Positions 1-6,419 of a stretch of DNA of 7,305 nt are shown in pieces (within the stretch, counting starts at the first letter, position 1; every line of letters begins with the position of its first letter). Below the pieces are notes generated by a model. That model saw nothing but the letters and a program-made list of their open reading frames with translations. It did not search any database and was not told the DNA's origin. The DNA is from Bacteroidota bacterium (lineage in GTDB: Bacteria; Bacteroidota; Bacteroidia; B-17B0; Aurantibacillaceae): contig JANYBY010000238.1 of assembly GCA_025360565.1 (NCBI GenBank), forward strand, positions 1 through 7,305. Reading direction: 5' to 3'. The translations under genes were made by a program, and so were the position numbers.

Positions 1-1135
1 TCATTTGAAAGCCCAGTTCGCGGTTGCAGCCTTTGAATTTATCAAAATTCCAGCGCGGAATTTTTACAATTACATAATCTAAAGTTGGTTCAAAATAAGC
101 AGAAGTTGATTTTGTGATCTGATTTATTAATTCATCTAAATGATAACCAATTGCAAGCTTACTCGCAATGCGCGCAATAGGGTAACCCGTGGCTTTGCTT
201 GCTAATGCTGATGAGCGTGATACGCGCGGATTAATTTCAATAGCAATAATATCTTCTTTATCATCATTACTTACAGCAAACTGCACATTACAACCGCCTG
301 CAAAATTACCAATGCTGCGCATCATTTTAATGGCCATGGTACGCATTTTTTGATAGGTGCTGTCGCTCAAGGTCATTGCGGGCGCAACGGTAATGCTGTC
401 TCCCGTATGCACTCCCATAGGATCAAAGTTTTCAATCGAACAAATAATGGCTACGTTATCGTTAGAGTCGCGCAGTAATTCCAATTCAAATTCTTTCCAG
501 CCCAAAACGGCCTTATCAATTAATACTTCGTGTATGGGTGAAGTTTGTAAACCTCTGTTCAATAAATGGTCAAAATTTTCTTTTTCGTAAACCACGCTGC
601 CGCCGCTGCCGCCAAGGGTAAAAGAGGGGCGGATCACCAAAGGAAAACCAAATTCCTGCGCAACACCTTTGCCTTCTAAAAAAGATTTGGCAATTTTGCT
701 TGGCGCCATTGCAACTCCGATCTCGTTCATGCGAATGCGAAACAGGTCGCGGTCTTCAGTAACTTTAATGGCATCAATATCAACACCGATCATACGGACT
801 TTGTATTTTTTCCAAATGCCCAGGTCTTCGCATTTAAGCGCGAGGTTCAATGCTGTTTGTCCGCCCATTGTTGGCAGCACGGCATCTATATGCCTTTCTT
901 CCAAAATTTTTACGATTGATTTTACTTCGAGCGGTAAAAGGTAAATATTGTCGGCTGTTACCTTATCTGTCATAATTGTTGCAGGATTACTGTTGATAAG
1001 GGTTACCTCGATACCTTCTTCACGAAGGCTTTTGGCGGATTGTGAACCTGCGTAATCAAACTCGCAAGCTTGGCCGATAATGATTGGGCCGGAGCCGATA
1101 ATAAGTACTGATTTGAGTGAGGGATCTTTTGGCAT
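1..1135 (-). CDS. carB: Carbamoyl-phosphate synthase large subunit, N-terminal part (runs off the window)
   Basis: Large subunit of carbamoyl-phosphate synthase, which makes carbamoyl phosphate from bicarbonate, glutamine-derived ammonia and two ATP for pyrimidine and arginine synthesis in the cytoplasm. I read 378 codons without a stop or frameshift; the family is about 1,060-1,075 aa, so the rest lies beyond base 1. The visible part is the pre-ATP-grasp region (about 1-127) and most of the first ATP-grasp (carboxyphosphate) domain. Landmarks: GSGPIIIGQACEFDYAGSQ near 14-32, SNPATIMTD at 49-57, PTMGGQTALN at 88-97, EDR ending at R129, RPSFTLGGSGG from R169, GWKE ending at E215, H243, Q285, and EINPRVSRSSALASKATG from E300. 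These match the nucleotide- and metal-binding positions of the E. coli enzyme, with a +1 shift by about residue 300. The ATG at 1135 gives the usual MPK start. There is no Shine-Dalgarno sequence. carA is not directly upstream; an RRM gene is, so carB seems to have its own promoter. Confidence 0.97.
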   Translation of the reverse strand, partial: MPKDPSLKSVLIIGSGPIIIGQACEFDYAGSQSAKSLREEGIEVTLINSNPATIMTDKVTADNIYLLPLEVKSIVKILEERHIDAVLPTMGGQTALNLALKCEDLGIWKKYKVRMIGVDIDAIKVTEDRDLFRIRMNEIGVAMAPSKIAKSFLEGKGVAQEFGFPLVIRPSFTLGGSGGSVVYEKENFDHLLNRGLQTSPIHEVLIDKAVLGWKEFELELLRDSNDNVAIICSIENFDPMGVHTGDSITVAPAMTLSDSTYQKMRTMAIKMMRSIGNFAGGCNVQFAVSNDDKEDIIAIEINPRVSRSSALASKATGYPIARIASKLAIGYHLDELINQITKSTSAYFEPTLDYVIVKIPRWNFDKFKGCNRELGFQM

Positions 1136-1192
1136 TAATTTTCTAATTTTTTGTTTAGGGCTTCTTTGTCGTTTCCGAAAAAACAAACTTGG

Positions 1193-1226
1193 CAAAGATA
1201 CGATGAGACGAATGGTTTATCCCAAA
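1193..1226 (-). promoter_or_regulatory. Candidate Bacteroidota-type promoter for carB
   Basis: Read on the minus strand, TATCTTTG (1193-1200) fits the -7 consensus TAnnTTTG known for Bacteroides and Flavobacterium. A TTTG (1223-1226) lies 22 bases upstream, near the long end of the spacing accepted for the -33 element. The -7 box ends 57 bases before the carB ATG at 1135. The match is seen in the sequence; promoter activity is inferred. Confidence 0.6.
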
Positions 1227-1279
1227 AAAGATATTGACGAGATATTAAAAGGAAACCCGTCTTTGCGGACGATCGTTGC

Positions 1280-1405
1280 CGTCATTGCGATCCCGACTTT
1301 TTAGTCGGGAGAAGCAAACTTTTTTATTGCCTTGGGAAATTGTTTCTGAAGAGATTGCTTCGTCCTGTTTTCTGTAACAATTCAGCTATGGGATTCGCAA
1401 GGACG
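1280..1405. repeat. Nested palindromic intergenic element (REP/MITE-like)
   Basis: The outer arms are CGTCATTGCGA (1280-1290) and TCGCAAGGACG (1395-1405), inverted with 10 of 11 bases matching. Just inside the left arm is a perfect hairpin, TCCCGACT / AGTCGGGA (1291-1298 and 1303-1310), with a TTTT loop. Inside that, GAAGCAA (1311-1317) is the exact inverse of TTGCTTC (1355-1361). Intergenic repeats built from GTCATTGCGA and GATTGCTTCGTC blocks are, from my general knowledge, dispersed in many bacterial genomes including Bacteroidota. It is non-coding and lies between the RRM terminator and the carB promoter. No flanking target-site duplication is obvious. The palindromes are seen; membership of a dispersed family is inferred. 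Confidence 0.65.
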
Positions 1406-1426
1406 TTGGAAGGGGCAAAGAGCCAT

Positions 1427-1460
1427 AAAAAAACCCGAATCAATTCAGGATCCGGGTTTT
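1427..1460 (-). terminator. Intrinsic terminator of the RRM gene
   Basis: On the minus strand, AAAACCCGGATC (1460-1449) pairs with GATTCGGGTTTT (1441-1430) with one mismatch and a 7-base loop, and the T-run continues to 1427 (7 T in a row). It begins 23 bases past the RRM stop codon. The T-run exists only in the minus-strand reading direction, which fits termination of the leftward RRM, or ridA-RRM, transcript before the carB promoter. Confidence 0.85.
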
Positions 1461-1483
1461 GAGTTATAAGTTCACTTTAAGGT

Positions 1484-1783
1484 TTATTCCTGAACATTAC
1501 CATTCGGCGAATGATCCTCGTCAGCGTTTGGGGTCGATTCGCGTTTACCTTTGGCTTCGGCAACTACAATATTGCGTTCGTAATGGTTTGTGCCGTTTAA
1601 GGCGTTAATGGCGGCATTTCCATCATTATCGTTAAGCATTTCTACAAAACCATAACCTTTGCTTCTGCGGCTTTCCTTATCCTTGATAATTCGCACACTT
1701 GTTACTTCGCCGTATTGTGAAAAAAGCTCGTTAAGGGCTTGTTCTCTCACTTTAAAGCTAATGTTGCTTACAAAAATGTTCAT
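1484..1783 (-). CDS. Small single-RRM RNA-binding protein
   Basis: A 99-aa RNA-recognition-motif protein, predicted to bind single-stranded RNA in the cytoplasm. RNP2 is IFVSNI (3-8) and RNP1 is KGYGFVEM (42-49). The RNA-stacking aromatics F4, Y44 and F46 are present; the last RNP1 position is Met where Phe or Tyr is usual. The region between fits the beta-alpha-beta fold (ALNELFSQYGEVTSVRII, 16-33), and AINALNG (58-64) starts the second helix. Residues 77-99 form a short disordered tail rich in Asn, Glu, Asp and Ser. This differs from the Gly/Arg-rich tails common in related bacterial RRM proteins. I chose the ATG at 1783 because RNP2 normally lies at the very N-terminus; a TTG start at 1819 would add 12 unneeded residues. 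It lies 60 bp downstream of the RidA gene on the same strand and ends in a terminator. The RNA targets are unknown. Confidence 0.93.
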   Translation of the reverse strand: MNIFVSNISFKVREQALNELFSQYGEVTSVRIIKDKESRRSKGYGFVEMLNDNDGNAAINALNGTNHYERNIVVAEAKGKRESTPNADEDHSPNGNVQE

Positions 1784-1788
1784 ACTAA

Positions 1789-1821
1789 TTTTGATAAAAG
1801 TTAAAGTAAAATTAATCAAAA
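1789..1821. promoter_or_regulatory. Inverted repeat in the ridA-RRM gap (possible operator)
   Basis: TTTTGAT (1789-1795) and ATCAAAA (1815-1821) form a perfect 7-base inverted repeat with a 19-base AT-rich spacer, just upstream of the RRM start. It could be an operator or a weak mRNA hairpin. AT-rich spacers give such repeats by chance, and no clear TAnnTTTG promoter is present (the best match, AATATTTG on the minus strand, has one mismatch), so support is weak. Confidence 0.2.
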
Positions 1822-1843
1822 AAAAGTAGTTTCCAAATATTTC

Positions 1844-2224
1844 TTAGAAAATCTTGGCTTCGAGGCTTATTTCAACATTGGCATCTTTTGGAAGCCTTGT
1901 AGCCTGTATAGTAGCCCTTGCAGGGAAGTCGTTTTTAAAGTAAGAGGCATATACTTCGTTAACATGAACAAAATTATTCATATCGTTTAAAAAGATGGTG
2001 GTTTTAACAACGTTATCAAAATTACATCCGCCGGCCTTTAAAATAGCCTCTATGTAATCCATTACCATTTTGGTTTCTTCCTTAATAGTGGTTTTTACCA
2101 GTTGTTTGCTCTGAAGATCCATGGCAATGGTACCGCTTATGTATAAGCAATCGCCTACAATTACAGCCTGGTTATATGGGCCAATTGGTGCCGGAGCATC
2201 TTTTGTATTGATTATTTTTTTCAT
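1844..2224 (-). CDS. ridA: RidA family (YjgF/YER057c/UK114) reactive enamine/imine deaminase
   Basis: A 126-aa protein, the usual length for RidA. Family members form trimers and hydrolyse reactive enamine/imine intermediates such as 2-aminoacrylate, released by PLP enzymes, to the keto acid and ammonia, which protects PLP enzymes from damage. Visible hallmarks are APAPIGPYNQAV (10-21) with Y17, LYISGTIA (27-34) with S30 and G31, VVKTTIFLNDMNNF (72-85), N89, and PARATIQATRLPKDANVEI (101-119). R103 sits where the substrate-carboxylate-binding arginine (R105 in E. coli RidA) is expected, and E118 matches E120. The position of E. coli C107 is Thr here. These residues put it in the active RidA subfamily rather than the Arg-lacking Rid groups, by inference. 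The start is ATG with an A-rich leader and no Shine-Dalgarno sequence. The RRM gene follows after 60 bp and may be co-transcribed, since I see no terminator between them. Confidence 0.95.
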   Translation of the reverse strand: MKKIINTKDAPAPIGPYNQAVIVGDCLYISGTIAMDLQSKQLVKTTIKEETKMVMDYIEAILKAGGCNFDNVVKTTIFLNDMNNFVHVNEVYASYFKNDFPARATIQATRLPKDANVEISLEAKIF

Positions 2225-2277
2225 ATGTCGTTAATTTTTAATTTTTGCCATATGAAATTCGCCTTTAACATTTTTGT

Positions 2278-2307
2278 GTCCCGTCCGCCGAGGCGGATCA
2301 TCGGGAC
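2278..2307. repeat. Strong bulged hairpin upstream of ridA
   Basis: GTCCCG (2278-2283) pairs with CGGGAC (2302-2307), and inside it TCCGC (2284-2288) pairs with GCGGA (2293-2297) around a 4-base loop, leaving a one-sided 4-base bulge (2298-2301). It is far more GC-rich than its surroundings. It lies 53 bases upstream of the ridA ATG and, if the promoter at 2347-2354 is real, inside the ridA 5' leader. It has no T-run in either direction, so it is not a classical terminator. It may be a dispersed palindrome or a leader structure. Confidence 0.6.
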
Positions 2308-2346
2308 GAGTTATGGCTCATTTCATTACAGTATGAGTTAGGAGAA

Positions 2347-2354
2347 CAAATGTA
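2347..2354 (-). promoter_or_regulatory. Candidate -7 promoter element for ridA
   Basis: TACATTTG on the minus strand matches the Bacteroidota -7 consensus TAnnTTTG exactly. No good -33 TTTG lies at the usual distance; only a T-rich TTTT near 2374-2377 does. If used, transcription would start about 115 bases before the ridA ATG and the leader would include the hairpin at 2278-2307. Confidence 0.35.
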
Positions 2355-2388
2355 AAATAAAGATTTAAACTATAAAATTATTTGTTGG

Positions 2389-2414
2389 GGCTTGAAAAGC
2401 AAACCAAACAAGCC
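2389..2414 (-). terminator. Weak hairpin right after the gene C stop codon
   Basis: GGCTTG / CAAGCC (2414-2409 and 2394-2389 on the minus strand) form a 6-bp stem with a 14-base loop directly after the stop of the TPR gene. The sequence after it is not a clean T-run, so it is at best a weak or processing-type 3' structure for the three-gene cluster. Confidence 0.25.
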
Positions 2415-3557
2415 TTACATCCTCTTTTTAACCAAAGAATTATACGCAACGGCACACAAAAGAATAAACCCGGCAATGCTTATAAATAAAAAAGTTCGTG
2501 CATTGCTTTTAGCTAAAACTTCAAACTCCTTGTCCTTAGCTTCGTTTTGTTGTTTAATAAGGCTGTATTGCATTTCAAGTTCAAGGATCTTTCCGTTTTG
2601 AAGCTGGGCGCTTACCGAATCCTGATACCTTTGGGCCAGCACATTGTATTCGTAAGCATCGCGGTAATTTTTTGTTTTAAGGTACATGTCCGCAAGGCCT
2701 TTGTAGCAATCGCGCTGCACATTTACGAGGTTTAAAGAATCGGCAAATAACAGGGCTTGTGAAAAGGTTTTAAAGGCCGAATCGGGTTTATTGGTGCTTG
2801 CGTAAATAGCGCCTAAGGCAAAAAGCGAGCGAGCCATACCGCCTTTATCGTTGTTTACCAGGTAAAAGGCATTAGCTTCATTGGCTTTTTCTTCCGCACT
2901 TTCAAAATTATCTTTTTTTAAATATATGCCCGATACATCTAGCAAAGTGTTTGCCATTTCGTAGCTCATGTTGTTGCGCTTATAGATCTCGCCTGCCCAA
3001 AGCGAGTAGGCCAAGGCGCTATCGTATTGCTGATCGAACGAAAATAAAAGACTCATATTATTCAGATCTCCGGCATACGACTTAAAGTCTTCTGATTGCA
3101 GATCGTAACTGCGTTTACTGTTATAATATTTTTTGGCTTCGGCGTATTTTCCCTGGCGGCAAAGCAAATTACCCATCATATTAAAAATGGCGTATTTCTC
3201 GTCGTTCAGTTTATTTTTTTCGCAAAAATCAATATATTCCTTACAATAAGTAAGCGACAGATCGAACATATTCTTGTAATAAAGTACGGTAACAAGGGGA
3301 ACATATATTTTTTTACAGCCGTTTACGTATTTAATTTTTTTAGAGATGCTGAGGGCGCTCATAAAATTTGAAATACGGCTATTTGACGAGCCCATATCAA
3401 AGGTATAAGCCTGTTTAATAAGCTGATTTACCTTAGCAGAATCGTCGGGCGCTTTTAACAGCAGAAGATCTAAGGAATCGTTCTTTTGTGCAGTTTGTGC
3501 ATTAAACTGCAGGACAAATAATAAAGAAATAAATAATAAATGCGATTTTACCCTCAT
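2415..3557 (-). CDS. TPR protein with signal peptide and C-terminal membrane helix, no output domain (gene C)
   Basis: A 380-aa protein and the last gene of the cluster, starting 6 bp after gene B. Residues 1-20 form a signal peptide (basic MRVK, then a hydrophobic core ending FNAQ). About six TPR-like helical pairs span roughly 80-315, for example FNMMGNLLCRQGKYAEAKKYY (125-145), MARSLFALGAIYASTNKPDSA (241-261) and CYKGLADMYLKTKNYRDAYEY (284-304). A charged, probably coiled segment (about 316-350) precedes a transmembrane helix at about 354-374. The protein then ends after a tail of only six or so residues (LVKKRM). Genes A and B have the same order but continue into a phosphatase. The sequence past the stop encodes no SpoIIE-like remnant in the part I read, so there is no sign of a recent frameshift. 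It may be an accessory or decoy subunit that pairs with A or B, or a TPR scaffold anchored on the periplasmic side. Its function is unknown. Confidence 0.9.
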   Translation of the reverse strand: MRVKSHLLFISLLFVLQFNAQTAQKNDSLDLLLLKAPDDSAKVNQLIKQAYTFDMGSSNSRISNFMSALSISKKIKYVNGCKKIYVPLVTVLYYKNMFDLSLTYCKEYIDFCEKNKLNDEKYAIFNMMGNLLCRQGKYAEAKKYYNSKRSYDLQSEDFKSYAGDLNNMSLLFSFDQQYDSALAYSLWAGEIYKRNNMSYEMANTLLDVSGIYLKKDNFESAEEKANEANAFYLVNNDKGGMARSLFALGAIYASTNKPDSAFKTFSQALLFADSLNLVNVQRDCYKGLADMYLKTKNYRDAYEYNVLAQRYQDSVSAQLQNGKILELEMQYSLIKQQNEAKDKEFEVLAKSNARTFLFISIAGFILLCAVAYNSLVKKRM

Positions 3558-3563
3558 TGTAAA

Positions 3564-4382
3564 TTAAATTTTGATACCAATAACCAATACATCGTCAACC
3601 TGGCCCAAATTACCTTTCCACTCGGTAAAGTTACTATTTAAGGCGGTAGCTTGTTCATTCATAGGTAAATTACTTATTGATAAAAATAAACTATTTTGCT
3701 TTTTATGCATAAATTTTTTGCCTTTTGGCCCGCCAAACTGGTCGGCATAACCATCGGTAAAGATATATATAATATCATCTTTTGCCAGATCGTATTTAAA
3801 AAGTGTAAAATCTTCCTTTCTTTCGCCATAGCCAACCGGCATTTTGTTTGCTGCCAGGTCGTTTAAGTTATTGTTTGTTACCAATACCGGGGCGTTGTAC
3901 GCGGCGGCATACGACAGTTTTATTTCGGTATTAACAAGGGTTTTATTTTTAAATGAAAAGCTTTTGTGAAAACACATTAAAACACCATCGAAGCCGTCTT
4001 TTTGATTGTTTTTACTCATGGTGTTTATCAATCGTTTGCGAACGTAATCAAAAATTTTATTTGGCTCATAAATGTTTTTTTCGTTAACGGCTTCGCTGAG
4101 ATAGGCTGTATTTAAAAGGCTCATAAAACCGCCGGGTACCCCGTGGCCTGTGCTATCGCAAACGGCAATAAAAAATAATTCATTTACAATTGATTCGGTT
4201 TCGCTGATCTGTTTGCTCATTATTTTTTTGTTGAGCCAGTAAAAATCGCCGCTTACAATATCTTTTGGTTTATTTAAAATAAACGCGTCGGAAAAAAATT
4301 TGTGAACGGAGTCAAAATTATCGAATAACGATTCCTGGATCCGTTTGGCATAGTTGATACTGTCCAATATTTCCTTTTGTTT
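3564..4382 (-). repeat. Duplicated phosphatase module, copy in gene B
   Basis: These 819 bases encode residues 406-677 plus the stop codon of gene B. They align codon for codon, without indels, with 5601-6419 in gene A. Of 272 residues I count 193 identical. The most diverged block is residues 631-660 near the C-terminus; the catalytic motifs are identical or nearly so. Confidence 0.85.
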
Positions 4383-5597
4383 CTCGTCCACCAAATGTTT
4401 TTGGTGTTCAATGGTAATTTTTTGCGCTTTTGCTATTTTAAAACGGTTATACAAGAAAATAGAAAGAAAAATTACAATAATTAAACAAACAGAAACGGCG
4501 TAAATTACTTGTTGTTGTCTTTTTTTTTCGGATTTTGAAATGGCATCGCGTTTTTCCTGATCTTTTTTCAATTCCAGCTTTTCCTTTTCAAATTCGTGTT
4601 TTATTTCTCCGATCTGTGTTTCTTTTTCTATTTCTTCATTTTTTAAAATATCCCTTGCTTTAATGTATTCCTGATAACACAAAAAAGCTTTTTCTATTTT
4701 ATTTGTTTTTTGGTATACTCTATATAGATCAAAATTTATATCCTGCAAACCTGCCTCATCGTTCAGATCCTGCGAGATCTTTAAAGCTCGTAATAAATAG
4801 GCTTCGGCAGTTTTGTAATCGTTGGTTCTAAAACTTATTGCCCCCATATTACCCAATACAATTCCTACCTGCGCCAGATCATTTTCTTCTTCGGCCATTT
4901 TTAAGGAAGTGGAAAAATATTTTGAGGCCGTTTCATATTTATTCAGAACGTAATAGATATAACCAATGTTATTGTAAGTGTTCATCAGCGTTTTTATATC
5001 AGCCATATCTTTTGAAATTTCAACAGCTTTAAAATAATAATCAAGGGTGTAACCATAATTTCCGAGGCTGCGATAAATGATCCCCAAATTATTATAACTT
5101 TTAGCAAGGCCTTTTCTGTCACCTAGTTTTAAATAAATGGCAAGGGCTTTTTTTTGAAATTCGAGGGCTTTTAATAATTCTGTTTCGCGCCAATAACTGA
5201 TAGAGATGAAGCTGAGCAGACGCGCCAGTTCGGGCGAATTTTTTTTAGATTCCGGCATCAGATCAAGCGCATCGAAATAACAATGCAGGGCTGCGGAGTA
5301 AGCTCCTTGGGCTGTGTAGGCATCGCCCAAATTAGTGACCGAAGTTAGTTGATAAATAGTATCGTTTAAAGAAGCGGATAATTTTTTGGCATCGTTATAA
5401 TACCCGATGGCTTTTTTATAATCAACCGCCGCGAAGTAATCTTTACCCAACTGATTTAAAATTTTTACTTTGCTAATATCTTCTTTTGAATTAATAAGAA
5501 GTTTATGGAGCGAATCAATGGTTCGGCTTTGCGATCGCACCAAATAAGCCTTACCAATAAAAAGAAAAATAATTAAATATGGCAGGAATCGTTTCAA
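3564..5597 (-). CDS. TPR sensor with membrane helix and SpoIIE-like PP2C phosphatase (gene B)
   Basis: A 677-aa membrane signalling phosphatase. In order: signal peptide (about 1-22, hydrophobic LPYLIIFLFIG), about seven TPRs (about 43-315, e.g. SYNNLGIIYRSLGNYGYTLDYY 167-188), a charged coiled coil (about 320-362), a transmembrane helix (about 364-383), a cytoplasmic linker ending in DSINYAKRIQ (412-421), and a SpoIIE/PP2C phosphatase domain (about 440-677). Metal-binding acidic residues expected for the family are present: D451 in SGDFYW, D481 in VCDSTGHGVPGGFMS, D615 in FTDGYADQFGG and D668/D669 in QVDDVLVIG. It should therefore be an active Ser/Thr phosphatase. Known relatives dephosphorylate STAS-type anti-anti-sigma factors in partner switching, but no such partner is in the window. 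The TPR part is probably extracytoplasmic, given the signal peptide. The ATG at 5597 lies 3 bp past the stop of gene A. Both A and B end in GIKI. Confidence 0.95.
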   Translation of the reverse strand: MKRFLPYLIIFLFIGKAYLVRSQSRTIDSLHKLLINSKEDISKVKILNQLGKDYFAAVDYKKAIGYYNDAKKLSASLNDTIYQLTSVTNLGDAYTAQGAYSAALHCYFDALDLMPESKKNSPELARLLSFISISYWRETELLKALEFQKKALAIYLKLGDRKGLAKSYNNLGIIYRSLGNYGYTLDYYFKAVEISKDMADIKTLMNTYNNIGYIYYVLNKYETASKYFSTSLKMAEEENDLAQVGIVLGNMGAISFRTNDYKTAEAYLLRALKISQDLNDEAGLQDINFDLYRVYQKTNKIEKAFLCYQEYIKARDILKNEEIEKETQIGEIKHEFEKEKLELKKDQEKRDAISKSEKKRQQQVIYAVSVCLIIVIFLSIFLYNRFKIAKAQKITIEHQKHLVDEKQKEILDSINYAKRIQESLFDNFDSVHKFFSDAFILNKPKDIVSGDFYWLNKKIMSKQISETESIVNELFFIAVCDSTGHGVPGGFMSLLNTAYLSEAVNEKNIYEPNKIFDYVRKRLINTMSKNNQKDGFDGVLMCFHKSFSFKNKTLVNTEIKLSYAAAYNAPVLVTNNNLNDLAANKMPVGYGERKEDFTLFKYDLAKDDIIYIFTDGYADQFGGPKGKKFMHKKQNSLFLSISNLPMNEQATALNSNFTEWKGNLGQVDDVLVIGIKI

Positions 5598-5600
5598 TAA

Positions 5601-6419
5601 TTATATTTTAATACCGATGATACAAACATCATCAATTTGTCTTTGGATGCCTTTCCATTCTTCAAACTTATTGTTTAATAGTTCGCATTGCTCTGTTAGG
5701 GGCAGGGGGTTAATGGTTGCGAGTACCTCGTGAAGTTGTTTGTATTGGAATTTTTTTCCTTTTGGCCCTCCAAACTGATCGGCGTAACCATCGGTGCTTA
5801 CATATATAATATCATTTTTTTGAATAGGGTGGGTAAAGAGGATAAAATTTTCGTTTCGTTCGCCAAAACCAACAGGCATTTTATTTGACTCTAACAGAAC
5901 TAGTTTATTATTTTTTATTATTACCGGTGAGTTGTGCGCTGCCGCATAAGTTAAATTAAGTTCTGAATTAACTAATTGTTTATCGATAAAAGAGGACGTT
6001 TTTGTGAAACACATTAAAATACCATCGAAGCCATCGCGCTGATTATTTTTGCTCATAGTATTAACCAGTCTGGTTCTAACGTAATCAAAAATTTTATTGG
6101 GTTCGTAAATGTGTTTTTCGTTAACGGCTTCGCTTAGGTAAGCGGTGTTTAAAAAACTCATAAAGCCGCCGGGTACGCCATGGCCGGTACTATCGCACAC
6201 GGCAACAAAAAACAATTCATCAACCAAAGATTCGGTGGCGCTTATTTTTTTATTCACTATTTTTTTACTCAACCAATAAAAATCGCCGCTTACAATGTCT
6301 TTTGGTTTTAATAAAAGAAACGCTTCTGAAAAAAATTTGGTAACCGAATCAAAATTTTCGAGTAGTGAATCCTGGATCCGTTTGGCGTAGTTAATACTAT
6401 CTAAGATCTCTTTTTGTTT
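5601..6419 (-). repeat. Duplicated phosphatase module, copy in gene A
   Basis: These 819 bases encode residues 296-567 (visible numbering) plus the stop codon of gene A. This is the partner copy of 3564-4382 in gene B. The two are a direct tandem repeat about 2 kb apart and could recombine or undergo gene conversion. Confidence 0.85.

Larger units (their letters stand above)
1136..1483. other. Non-coding gap between carB and the RRM gene
   Basis: This 348-bp stretch holds no convincing gene on either strand. From left to right it contains an AT-rich carB leader, the candidate carB promoter (1193-1226), an imperfect direct repeat CCGTCWTTGCG (1257-1267 and 1279-1289, 10 of 11 bases), a nested palindromic element (1280-1405), and the intrinsic terminator of the RRM gene (about 1427-1460). 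Apparent reading frames here are short, have no family features, and cross the promoter. Confidence 0.7.

Noticed and set aside
1080..1304. Plus-strand open frame crossing the carB start and the intergenic gap
   Set aside because: It overlaps the carB start and promoter in antisense, has no family features, and ends inside the palindromic repeat.
1784..1819. Upstream TTG start for the RRM protein, adding 12 residues
   Set aside because: RNP2 lies at the N-terminus in RRM proteins; the ATG at 1783 gives the normal layout, and the extra stretch is AT-rich intergenic sequence.
2221..2255. TCATATG / CATATGA inverted repeat around the ridA start
   Set aside because: The arms are 7 bases in an AT-rich region with a 21-base spacer and overlap the start codon; chance is a sufficient explanation.
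2278..2307. Hairpin as an intrinsic terminator for gene C
   Set aside because: No T-run follows it in either direction, and it lies more than 100 bases past the gene C stop.
2392..2735. Plus-strand open frames opposite gene C
   Set aside because: They are antisense shadows of a gene with clear TPR, signal-peptide and membrane features.
4838..5032. Plus-strand open frame opposite the TPR region of gene B
   Set aside because: It is antisense to an intact TPR coding region and shows no independent coding features.
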